NCBI GenBank assembly: GCA_030635415.1
Contig: DAOVYW010000146.1
Span: forward strand, 1 to 6,239
Direction of reading: 5' to 3'
DNA length: 6,239 nucleotides
Origin: Candidatus Firestoneibacteriota bacterium
GTDB taxonomy: Bacteria > Oederibacteriota > JAAXVQ01 > JAUVAV01
Made by a program: the position numbers and the translations under genes. The number at the start of each line of letters is the position of its first letter. Positions within the stretch are counted from its first letter, which is position 1. Below are positions 1-5,337 of this stretch, piece after piece. The notes under the pieces were generated by a model. It worked only from the letters and a program-made list of their open reading frames with translations, made no database searches and was not told where the DNA came from.

Positions 1-1
1 A

Positions 2-427
2 AATTTAGGCAAAGTCAACCTGAAGAAAAAACCTGATGTAATTAACTGGAATGGGAAGCATACGCCGTATAAACCAAATTCGGCCGAGCTTAATGTTTCC
101 TGGGAATGCTTAAACAACCTTTATACCGTGGTTCAAGTAGATGGCGTATTAAACGAGGCATCCACCGATATTTTTGAAAAAAAATTAGTAGCCTGTATTT
201 CTTCCGGTCAAGTCCGGTTGATTTTGAATTTGCGGAACTTGTCCTATGTTAGTTCCCAGGGATGGGGGATTCTAATCTCTCTTTTGCAAAGACTACGTCA
301 ACTTAACGGCGATATTAAAATTGTGGAAATGCAGACAAACGTCCGGCATGTCTTTAAGCATACCGGTTTAGAAAATATTATCGAGTCTTACGAAAATATT
401 TCGCGGGCTCAAGCCGCCTTTGAATAA
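2..427 (+). CDS. STAS-domain protein, C-terminal part (5' end outside window)
   Basis: The reading frame is open from base 2 to the TAA at 425-427, giving about 141 visible residues. The only conventional start codon in frame is a GTG at 128, and it would cut through the first beta-strand of the domain. I therefore read this as the 3' part of a longer gene. The last 110 or so residues match the STAS fold of anti-sigma-factor antagonists (SpoIIAA/RsbV type): strand TVVQVDGVLNEAS, helix, strand LILNLRNLSYV, the SSQGWGIL turn where these proteins carry their phosphorylatable serine, then a long helix and the DIKIVEMQ strand. In that family an unphosphorylated STAS protein binds a kinase/anti-sigma factor and releases sigma. 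The roughly 30 residues upstream are Lys/Asn/Pro-rich and look like a linker (NWNGKHTPYKP), suggesting STAS is the C-terminal module of a larger protein. Its partner is not visible. The domain call is firm; the pathway is not. Confidence 0.8.
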   Translation, partial: NLGKVNLKKKPDVINWNGKHTPYKPNSAELNVSWECLNNLYTVVQVDGVLNEASTDIFEKKLVACISSGQVRLILNLRNLSYVSSQGWGILISLLQRLRQLNGDIKIVEMQTNVRHVFKHTGLENIIESYENISRAQAAFE

Positions 428-428
428 A

Positions 429-450
429 AAGCCTCTCGGGCTTGCTTTTA
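429..450 (+). terminator. Possible weak intrinsic terminator after the STAS gene
   Basis: Immediately after the TAA stop, AAGCC (429-433) pairs with GGCTT (439-443) around a 5-nt loop and is followed by GCTTTTA. The stem is short and the T-run is interrupted, so termination would be weak. Its position one base after a stop codon is the main support. Confidence 0.35.
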
Positions 451-533
451 TATTCCGATGGAGGCACTGCCGTCTCATTAACCATCTCCCTATTTCCCCG
501 GACAAAATCATTCCGTACCGGCTAAAGGGTGCT

Positions 534-551
534 TTCAAGGATATACTTGAA
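534..551. promoter_or_regulatory. Small inverted repeat TTCAAG-N6-CTTGAA, possible operator
   Basis: A perfect 6-bp inverted repeat with a 6-nt spacer (GATATA) lies in the 190-bp gap between the STAS gene and the exported-protein pair, 67 bp before the GTG start at 618. The geometry suits a dimeric regulator site, but an 18-bp match of this kind can occur by chance. I find no convincing -35/-10 pair in this gap, which otherwise holds nothing I recognise. Confidence 0.2.
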
Positions 552-600
552 TGAGACGCCAATAAAATTCACGAAATTGGGCTGGAACAGTCCGGGGTAT

Positions 601-606
601 AGGAGG
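601..606 (+). promoter_or_regulatory. Shine-Dalgarno AGGAGG that sets the GTG start at 618
   Basis: A full AGGAGG lies 11 nt before the GTG at 618. It supports a non-ATG start giving a protein with a textbook export signal; the next in-frame ATG (codon 27) would remove that signal. Confidence 0.7.
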
Positions 607-617
607 AAAGCAGCCAG

Positions 618-932
618 GTGTTTTTCAGTATTCACCGTTATCTTTTGTTTCTCTTCATTTTCTGTATACTGGGAGCCGGTTTCGCTTTTCCGGCCATGGC
701 CTGGGAAAAGCATCTTTTAGTTGTACCTTTGCGTCCCCTAAACCATGAGGCCAAACAAATCTCTTGGTTCGGCCAGGCTTTCCGGCCAGCCTGGGCCCAT
801 GCCGGTCTCTCGCTCAAGGCGCTGATTTTGCTTAAGGATGATGAATTGGCCGTACTCCGCCGTGAATTTAACATCGGAGATGGAAAACCTGCACCGGATT
901 TCATAGATCCGAAGGCTTCGTGGCGAAGATGA
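618..932 (+). CDS. Small exported protein of unknown function
   Basis: This 104-residue protein begins with GTG under a strong Shine-Dalgarno. Residues 1-28 form a classical Sec signal peptide: a short basic start (HR), a hydrophobic core (YLLFLFIFCILGAGFAF) and a plausible AMA cleavage site before Trp29. The mature part is only about 76 residues. It has a hydrophobic strand (HLLVVPLRPL), an aromatic patch (SWFGQAFRPAWAHAG), a leucine-rich stretch (LSLKALILLKDDELAVLRREF) and a polar C-terminus. I recognise no domain or catalytic motif. The TGA stop (930-932) overlaps the ATG of the next gene in an ATGA junction, so the two are probably translated together and may act together in the periplasm or at the membrane. 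The signal peptide, ribosome site and overlap make it a likely real gene despite its size. Confidence 0.62.
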   Translation: MFFSIHRYLLFLFIFCILGAGFAFPAMAWEKHLLVVPLRPLNHEAKQISWFGQAFRPAWAHAGLSLKALILLKDDELAVLRREFNIGDGKPAPDFIDPKASWRR

Positions 933-1750
933 ATAATAGCAGGAGGGACCTCCTAGGTTTGCAAATCCCGGGAAAACATGATAAATTTTTCATTGTTTTG
1001 CTATGTAGTATATGCCTAATCTTCGGGATTGCGCATGTGGTTTCCGCCCGCGTTGAAAAACCGTCGATGATTGCCGAAGAATTTTATCGCTGTCTGCGAT
1101 ACAAGAAATATAAGGCTGCCATCGATTTGCTGTCTTCTGCCGATAAGCGTAATTTTGCCGCCTTGCAAACTGGATTTCCATCCCGCTCCCCGGACGCTGA
1201 TCCGGATGGGTCTGCCGTCCAGACCGGTGCTCCACCCCGGTTGGCCGATATTCTGTCAGAGCAATTTTTCCTGATGTACGGCCAAAAAAACGAAAAGATG
1301 ATTCGAAAATCCCAAAGCGGAGAAACCATAATGCCTCAGCGCATAGGTTTTTTCGTCCCCGGACAATACTACATTGTGGGAAATTTCGCCGTGGTCTTCA
1401 CGCGGGAGACTTATGAGATTGCCCCGGCGGATACCGGACCGGTACGCGATGATCCACGAAAACTCTGGGTTGACCCCACCAATGAGCTTTCCAAGGTCCG
1501 AGATGAGGCGTATTTTAAACGCTGGTGGGTTTGGAAAGATAACCGGCTTACTATGCCGGGATTGCTCTGGATGGTTAAAGAAAACAAGCAATGGAAAATT
1601 GATCTCTTTTCCGGTGTCGTTCCGCGCAAAGCCTTTCGCGGGATATTGCGTTGGCATTTTGGACGTGAGGTTTTTAAAGAGCCGAAATCCGGGACTACCT
1701 CCGGTAAATCCGGAGTGCCTGCCAGTAGGCCTTCCGCTCCGAAAAAATGA
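929..1750 (+). CDS. Membrane-anchored or secreted protein of unknown function
   Basis: I choose the ATG at 929 (273 residues) because it forms an ATGA overlap with the preceding gene's stop; an in-frame GTG at 920 would add three residues. Residues 19-38 are a hydrophobic helix (KFFIVLLCSICLIFGIAHVVSA) after a basic N-terminus. It acts as an uncleaved anchor or as a signal peptide cut after VSA. The exported part starts with a helical segment (EEFYRCLRYKKYKAAIDLL). This is followed by a Pro/Asp-rich insertion at about 83-103, then a strand-rich region with WW-VW-K and LLWMVKENKQWKIDLFSGV near residues 189-222. A helix that handles 'how much is accumulated' followed by a curved sheet ending in W-K-I-D recalls the NTF2/SnoaL-like fold of DUF4878-type lipoproteins. 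The resemblance is loose, and there is no lipobox cysteine. The last 25 residues are Ser/Gly/Pro/Lys-rich and probably disordered. Function unknown. Confidence 0.8.
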   Translation: MNNSRRDLLGLQIPGKHDKFFIVLLCSICLIFGIAHVVSARVEKPSMIAEEFYRCLRYKKYKAAIDLLSSADKRNFAALQTGFPSRSPDADPDGSAVQTGAPPRLADILSEQFFLMYGQKNEKMIRKSQSGETIMPQRIGFFVPGQYYIVGNFAVVFTRETYEIAPADTGPVRDDPRKLWVDPTNELSKVRDEAYFKRWWVWKDNRLTMPGLLWMVKENKQWKIDLFSGVVPRKAFRGILRWHFGREVFKEPKSGTTSGKSGVPASRPSAPKK

Positions 1751-1798
1751 TATTAATACCGTGCGGCATACCAAAGACATAGATATTTTTAATTTATT

Positions 1799-2021
1799 GT
1801 AGGGGCAGGCCCCTGTGCCTGCCCAGGATATTGCATCATCGGGAAAGGGCAACCCCCTGTGGTTGCCCCTACAAAGCACAGGTATTTTGAATTTATCGTA
1901 GGGGTGGCCCCGTGGCCGCCCTTTGAATACCCGCATGAACTTGAATGCACGGGCCGGCATGGAAGCCGGCCCCTACGAATTAATGAATACCTGAGGTAGG
2001 GGCGGACTTCCATGTCCGCCC
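1799..2021. repeat. Array of five alternating GTAGGGGC hairpin repeats
   Basis: Five GC-rich hairpins are spaced about 45-53 bp apart. Their 8-bp arms are: R1 1803-1810/1817-1824 (GGGCAGGC), R2 1847-1854/1861-1868 (GGGCAACC), R3 1902-1909/1914-1921 (GGGTGGCC, one G-T mismatch), R4 1951-1958/1965-1972 (GGGCCGGC) and R5 2000-2007/2014-2021 (GGGCGGAC). A GTAG tag (GAGGTAG context in R5) precedes R1, R3 and R5; CTAC follows R2 and R4. Orientation therefore alternates + - + - +. Loops are CCCTGT in R1 and R2, CCGT in R3, ATGGAA in R4 and its complement TTCCAT in R5. Flanks are also related, for example GGTATTTTGAATTTATCGTAG before R3 and a similar stretch before R1. Arm sequences differ but pairing is kept. 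This is the dispersed intergenic repeat seen in many environmental bacterial genomes; it is not CRISPR, because units alternate and arms vary. Confidence 0.88.
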
Positions 2022-2064
2022 GATGAAATTATTTTCCAGAACCGTCAAGAAAGACTGGGGTCTA

Positions 2065-2661
2065 ATGTCATATAAAGACACAACAGAAGTCAAGTTAATT
2101 CAATCAGCCCAAAAGGGTGACGGGGAGGCCTTTGATCTCTTGGTCAGAAAACACGCGTCCTATATTTATAATCTGTCTTTTCATTTATGCGGCGGAAACC
2201 GTGCCGATACTGATGATCTGGCGCAAATGACTTTTATTAGGGCTTATCGCGCCATCGCCCGCTTCGAAGGACGATCGGAATTAAAAACCTGGCTTCACAG
2301 GATATGCGTTAATCTCTGGAAAAACATGGTAAGGGGTCAAAAACGCAAAAAATATTTTCAACATCAATCCATCCATGCTTCATCCTCCGGGGATGATAAT
2401 CAGGTTGCTATTGAACTGGAAGATAAGCGCATCAGTCCCCTGGAAGCGGCTGAAAAAGGCCAGACCTCTAAAATTATTCATCAGGCCATTAATCAATTGC
2501 CGCCGGATGAAAGGGAAGTACTGGTTTTACGAGATATTCAAGGCTATACATACGAAGAGATCGCGCAACTATGCAAAATCCCGCTGGGAACGGCTAAATC
2601 GCGGCTTTCCAGGGCCCGGCGTTTACTTCGTACTGCACTTGAACCCATTTTGAGGAGATAA
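2065..2661 (+). CDS. ECF-family RNA polymerase sigma factor (RpoE-like)
   Basis: This sigma-70 family protein directs RNA polymerase to a set of stress or envelope promoters. From the ATG at 2065 it has 198 residues, usual for group IV (ECF) sigma factors. Region 2 spans about residues 22-94 and includes the core-binding DDLAQMTFIRAYR and the -10-reading SELKTWLHRICVNLWKNMVR. A polar linker covers about 95-140. Region 4 spans about 141-195, with INQLPPDEREVLVLRDIQG and the -35-binding helix-turn-helix YTYEEIAQLCKIPLGTAKSR. There is no region 1 or 3, as expected. An in-frame ATG at 2023 would add 14 residues, but it abuts the last hairpin of the repeat array and lacks a ribosome site. The 2065 start has GGGG just upstream and gives the typical N-terminus. 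The anti-sigma gene follows after 3 nt, so the two form one operon and sigma activity is probably controlled by protein binding. I see no clear autoregulatory ECF promoter upstream. Confidence 0.93.
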   Translation: MSYKDTTEVKLIQSAQKGDGEAFDLLVRKHASYIYNLSFHLCGGNRADTDDLAQMTFIRAYRAIARFEGRSELKTWLHRICVNLWKNMVRGQKRKKYFQHQSIHASSSGDDNQVAIELEDKRISPLEAAEKGQTSKIIHQAINQLPPDEREVLVLRDIQGYTYEEIAQLCKIPLGTAKSRLSRARRLLRTALEPILRR

Positions 2662-2664
2662 GTC

Positions 2665-3654
2665 ATGAATTGTCAAGTGTGCCGTAAATTTCTTCCGCTG
2701 TTTATTGATTTCCCGCTTCCCTTTAGAAAACACTCGCAAATTGAAAAACATCTCAAGGGTTGCCAAGAATGCCAAAAGGAATTTAAAGCCTTATCCCATA
2801 CCATCAACCTAGTCCAGCAAGTACCGGATTCCCATATGCCGGAAGATTTCCTTCCCCGCCTGAGAGCCCGTTTGAAGAACGAAAGATCACCACGCCTTGA
2901 ATGGCGCTTATGGAATCCCTGGGCCTGGGGAACTATTGCCACTGCTGCCATGATCTTGCTGACCTTGGTGCTTTATCCGTCTCTCCAGAATAACAAACTT
3001 ACCCCCATCCGGCGTATTGCTCAGGCCCCCCCTGTTGCGGTGACCAAGGTGAAATCTCCTGGCGCCATTCTAACTAATTATACCGCTCCTACTCTCTGGG
3101 CTGAATCAGATGCCCCGCTGCTCAAACAGTATAAGAGAAATATAAATTCTGTTTTCAATCAAACCATCCCTCGACCGGTTAGCCTGCCAACATCCGAAAA
3201 ATCCCATCTGTATCAGGCTGTTGGCTATGCAACCGGCTCTGACGATCTCTTCCGCCGCTCCAATAAAAATCCCCCTGTCCCGGAACCAAATAGCATTTTT
3301 CGCCAAAAAGGGGAATGGACCGGCGAACGCTGCCGTATCACCTCGCCCCGGAATTTTATGCTTCGTGATTCGGAAAAGTTAAAAGCGCTTTGGCGGGAAG
3401 CAGGTATTAACTCCATATCCATGCCGGAAGTGGATTGGACCAAGCATATGTTGGGCGCAATCTTTCTGGGAAAACAGCCTGGTCGGGAGTATGAAATTCA
3501 TTTAAATGAAATACAAAAATCCTGGGATAAACTAGTGGTTAAATACCGGGTAATCGCTCCTCTGGAAAATTCTACCGGGGAAACCACCTGTCCTTTTCTG
3601 CTTTTCACTCTCCCGGTTTCTTCATTGCCGGTGGAATTTTTAATCGAAAACTAA
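2665..3654 (+). CDS. Zinc-finger anti-sigma factor with PrcB-like outer domain
   Basis: This 329-residue membrane protein should bind and silence the sigma factor encoded 3 nt upstream; its Shine-Dalgarno GAGGAG (2652-2657) lies inside the last sigma codons. Residues 1-40 hold the zinc-binding anti-sigma motif: C3 and C6, then H29-x3-C33-x2-C36. A cytoplasmic helical linker follows, then one membrane helix at about 86-106 (WAWGTIATAAMILLTLVLYPSL). The outer part has a long Pro/Ser/Asn-rich, low-complexity stretch (about 107-210). It ends in a compact domain at 211-329: GEWTGERCRI, a helix with LKALWREAG, VDWTKHMLGAIFLGKQPG, YEIHLNEI, LVVKYRVIAP, then TCPFLLFTLP and PVEFLI. That order matches the PrcB C-terminal domain family, in which a central 'vDF...LGe.ptGGY.i.I' block precedes a Pro-rich edge strand. 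Here it is G-R-E-Y-E-I. The domain may sense a ligand or bind a protein or protease. The zinc finger and topology are secure; the PrcB call is good but from memory. Confidence 0.88.
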   Translation: MNCQVCRKFLPLFIDFPLPFRKHSQIEKHLKGCQECQKEFKALSHTINLVQQVPDSHMPEDFLPRLRARLKNERSPRLEWRLWNPWAWGTIATAAMILLTLVLYPSLQNNKLTPIRRIAQAPPVAVTKVKSPGAILTNYTAPTLWAESDAPLLKQYKRNINSVFNQTIPRPVSLPTSEKSHLYQAVGYATGSDDLFRRSNKNPPVPEPNSIFRQKGEWTGERCRITSPRNFMLRDSEKLKALWREAGINSISMPEVDWTKHMLGAIFLGKQPGREYEIHLNEIQKSWDKLVVKYRVIAPLENSTGETTCPFLLFTLPVSSLPVEFLIEN

Positions 3655-3674
3655 CCATAAAGGTAAATGATTAG

Positions 3675-3703
3675 TTACTTTACGAAAAATACTGTAGTAT
3701 AAT
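3675..3703 (+). promoter_or_regulatory. Candidate sigma-70 promoter for prfB
   Basis: A perfect -10 box TATAAT (3698-3703) follows a weak -35 TTACTT (3675-3680) at the ideal 17-bp spacing, just after the anti-sigma gene. Transcription would start near 3709-3711, about 300 nt before prfB, at the left edge of a repeat element. If the element (3706-3974) and flank are removed, the -10 box sits about 20 nt from the prfB ribosome site. That fits an original short prfB leader. Confidence 0.5.
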
Positions 3704-3767
3704 CAGTATCTGTTGCGGAAACGACAAATTCAAGCAAGCCGAGCCAACCGCCAAGTTTAATAGTGTC

Positions 3768-3851
3768 CGTCATTCCGGCATGGTTTTAGCCGGAATCCAG
3801 CGGCTTTATAAGTAAAAGCAGGCCTGGACCCCGGCTTTCGCCGGGGTGACG
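3768..3851. repeat. Dispersed palindromic repeat with CGTCA ends
   Basis: The ends CGTCATTCCGGC and GCCGGGGTGACG are inverted copies with two differences. Each side also folds on itself: ATTCCGGC (3772-3779) pairs with GCCGGAAT (3789-3796), and CCCCGGC (3829-3835) pairs with GCCGGGG (3840-3846). This is the common 'TCATTCCGGC...GGAATCCAG...TGGACCCCGGC' type of bacterial intergenic repeat. Confidence 0.75.
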
Positions 3852-3855
3852 TATC

Positions 3856-3942
3856 TGTCATTCCAAACGAAGCGAGAAATCTCCAAGAGACCTGACATTT
3901 CATGCGTTTTCGTGGAGATTCCTCACTATGTTTGGAATGACA
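3856..3942. repeat. 87-bp palindromic repeat with TGTCATTCCAAAC ends
   Basis: The left 29 nt (3856-3884) and the complement of the right 29 nt (3914-3942) differ at four positions; the outer 13 nt, TGTCATTCCAAAC, are identical. The interior of about 29 nt (AAGAGACC through TTTTCGT) is unpaired. It belongs to the widespread 'TGTCATTCC...GAGAAATCTCC...GGAGATTCCTC' class of intergenic palindromes. It starts 4 bp after the preceding repeat ends, so the two sit back to back inside the outer element. Confidence 0.78.
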
Positions 3943-4006
3943 AACTTAAGAAAACACGCTTCCGCAACAGAAACTAACCAATTTCCCATAAAGGAGTCAC
4001 ACTATT

Positions 4007-5096
4007 ATGCATACCGAAACGATAAAGAACCTGTCCGCCCGAATAGAAAAAACGCGGGGGTATCTTTGACGTCTCTGCCAAGCAGGAGCAGATTCAATCC
4101 CTGGAACAGGAGCTGGCTCAGCCGGATATTTGGAATAATCAGGAGCGGGCCAGGGGTTTAAACACCAAACTCTCCCGCTGCCGGAAAGATGTTCAATTTT
4201 ACACTTGTTTGACGAGGGAATTAGCCGACTTGGAGGCCGCTTCCGAGCTGCTGCAGGAAGCGGGGTATTCGGATCAGGAACTGACCCAAGATCTGGAAAC
4301 CGGATTGCAAAAGCTGAACCAGGAAGTGGAAGAATTTGAGTTCCGCTTTATGCTCTCCGGCCCGCATGACCGCGACTCCGCCATTCTTTCCATCCATCCG
4401 GGAGCCGGGGGCACGGAATCCCAGGATTGGGCCCAAATGCTTATGCGCATGTATACACGTTGGGCGGAAATAAAGAGATTCAAGCTTAACCTGCTCGATT
4501 TTCAGCCTGGAGACGAGGCTGGTATCAAATCCGTTACTTTGGAAGTGGAAGGGGATTACGTTTTCGGTTATCTGCGCTCTGAAAAGGGAGTCCACCGCCT
4601 GGTGCGAATTTCTCCTTTTGACGCCAATAAACGCCGGCATACTTCTTTTGCCTCCGTGGATGTCATACCGGACATTGAAGATGAAGTAGCAATAGAAATT
4701 AAAGCCGATGATCTCCGGATCGATGTTTTTCGTGCCTCTGGCGCCGGGGGGCAGCATGTTAATAAAACCGAGTCCGCGGTCCGCATCACTCATCTGCCGA
4801 CCAAAATAGTAGTACAATGCCAGGAGGACCGCTCTCAAATCAAGAACCGGGCCAACGCCATGAAAGTTCTGAAAGCCCGGCTATATGTACGCTCCCAGGA
4901 AGAAAAAGCCGAGAAAACCAAGGCATTATACGGGGAAAAGAAAGGCATTGCTTTTGGCAGTCAAATCCGCTCTTATGTTTTTCATCCCTATAACCTGATA
5001 AAAGATCACCGCACTAATTTTGAGACCGGTGATGTTCAGAGAGTCATGAACGGCGAACTCGATAAATTTATTGAAGCCTTTCTCAAACAACAGTAG
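4007..5096 (+). CDS. prfB: Peptide chain release factor 2 (programmed +1 frameshift)
   Basis: RF2 recognises UAA and UGA stop codons on the ribosome and triggers release of the finished protein. Translation starts at ATG 4007 behind AAGGAG (3991-3996), reads 20 codons to CTT (4064-4066), meets an in-frame TGA (4067-4069), and shifts +1 to continue at GAC (4068-4070) to the TAG at 5094-5096. The joined product is 362 residues (E. coli RF2 has 365). Domains in order: an N-terminal helical coiled-coil region (about 1-115); the codon-reading domain with the RF2-specific SPF tripeptide at 202-204; and the catalytic GGQ loop at 247-249 in RASGAGGQHVNKTESAVR. The C-terminus has the expected FGSQIRSYVFHPYNLIKDHRTNFETGDV block. 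Residue 243, four positions before GGQ, is Ala, as in most bacteria. The gene is intact, not a frameshifted pseudogene. Its expression is autoregulated: scarce RF2 lets the ribosome pause at UGA and shift frame. A repeat-rich leader precedes it; the usual downstream partners are absent. Confidence 0.96.
4056..4070 (+). promoter_or_regulatory. RF2 programmed +1 frameshift site
   Basis: The signal is a run of G (4056-4060) acting as an internal Shine-Dalgarno, then TAT, the slippery CTT (4064-4066), the UGA stop (4067-4069) and a following C. This is the conserved GGGGG-TAT-CTT-TGA-C arrangement. The peptidyl-tRNA slips from CUU to UUU while UGA-C, a poorly terminating context, occupies the A site. 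The base before the G-run is C rather than the A seen in E. coli. Confidence 0.95.
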
Positions 5097-5151
5097 CCGC
5101 AACAAGTATTGCCCTGAAATCCAAATAGAATTTAAAAATCCCCCTTTGGAG

Positions 5152-5182
5152 TTGACATGTTAATTCCGGCCCCAATTACAAT
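5152..5182 (+). promoter_or_regulatory. Weak candidate promoter pointing into the convergent gap
   Basis: A perfect TTGACA (5152-5157) is followed by TACAAT (5177-5182) at a long 19-bp spacing, or TTACAA at 18 bp. No gene follows on this strand; transcription would run through the repeat element and antisense to the membrane-protein gene. It may be chance in an AT-rich stretch. Apart from this and the element below, I see nothing in 5097-5190, including no clear prfB terminator. Confidence 0.2.
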
Positions 5183-5193
5183 TATTATTTAAT

Positions 5194-5335
5194 GATTCTG
5201 CTGCAAAACCCCCTAAGAAGTCATTGCGAGCGACCGTAGGGAGTGCGGCAATCTGATTTTATCCTTATAAAATCGAGATTGCTTCGTCGTTGCCGCTCCT
5301 CGCAAAGACAGCAGAAAGGGTTTTGCAGCAGAATC
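5194..5335. mobile_element. 142-bp MITE-like element with 18-bp perfect ends and 7-bp duplication
   Basis: GATTCTGCTGCAAAACCC (5194-5211) is matched exactly by the complement of 5318-5335. Directly outside, ATTTAAT occurs on both sides (5187-5193 and 5336-5342), as expected for a 7-bp target-site duplication. The interior palindrome (5220-5309) begins and ends exactly 26 nt from the two tips, so the whole element is nearly symmetric. There is no coding capacity, so it would depend on a transposase elsewhere. It lies between convergent genes, and its duplication contains the TAA stop of the minus-strand gene. It could also fold into a long hairpin that separates the two transcripts. Confidence 0.68.
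5220..5309. repeat. Palindromic GTCATTGCGAG repeat inside the element
   Basis: The ends GTCATTGCGAG and CTCGCAAAGAC are inverted copies with one mismatch. The centre is a strong hairpin: GATTTTAT (5255-5262) pairs with ATAAAATC (5267-5274) around CCTT. It extends, after a one-base bulge, through GCAATCT (5248-5254) and AGATTGC (5276-5282). This is the common 'TCATTGCGAGCGA...GCAATCT' bacterial intergenic repeat, seen here as the core of a larger element. Confidence 0.75.
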
Positions 5336-5337
5336 AT

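Larger units (their letters stand above)
3706..3974. mobile_element. Composite MITE-like element in the prfB leader
   Basis: The ends are an 18-bp inverted repeat with two mismatches: GTATCTGTTGCGGAAACG (3706-3723) and the complement of 3957-3974. Between them lie two separate palindromic repeats (3768-3851 and 3856-3942) and no coding capacity. The flanking bases TAATCA (3700-3705) and TAACCA (3975-3980) match at five of six positions, which may be a decayed target-site duplication. The ends resemble those of the element at 5194-5335. No transposase is present, so it would be non-autonomous. The inverted repeat is seen directly; mobility is inferred. Confidence 0.55.

Noticed and set aside
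128..130. GTG at 128 as the start of the STAS protein
   Set aside because: It would remove part of the first beta-strand, there is no good ribosome site before it, and the frame is open to the window edge.
529..720. Plus-strand frame of 63 codons in the gap before the exported-protein pair
   Set aside because: It overlaps the well-supported GTG gene at 618 in another frame and shows no protein features of its own.
1256..1960. Long minus-strand open frame (234 codons) opposite the exported-protein gene
   Set aside because: It runs through the hairpin repeats and has no ribosome site. The plus-strand frame has the export signal and gene coupling, so this is a shadow.
1799..2021. CRISPR array
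   Set aside because: Repeats alternate in orientation, their arms differ in sequence, and the spacers are related to each other rather than unique. There are no cas genes.
4007..4069. prfB as a pseudogene because of the in-frame TGA
   Set aside because: The TGA is in the exact conserved frameshift context and the joined product is full length with SPF and GGQ motifs.
3928..4161. Plus-strand frame of 77 codons overlapping the start of prfB
   Set aside because: It begins inside a palindromic repeat and is read in a different frame from RF2. Its composition looks like translated non-coding DNA.
4221..4838. Minus-strand open frame of 205 codons opposite prfB
   Set aside because: It lies entirely within the conserved RF2 coding sequence and has no recognisable protein features.
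5318..5335. Right element end as a standard intrinsic terminator
   Set aside because: The inverted repeat has a very long loop and no T-run follows on either strand. A role in ending transcripts is possible but unsupported by the usual signature.
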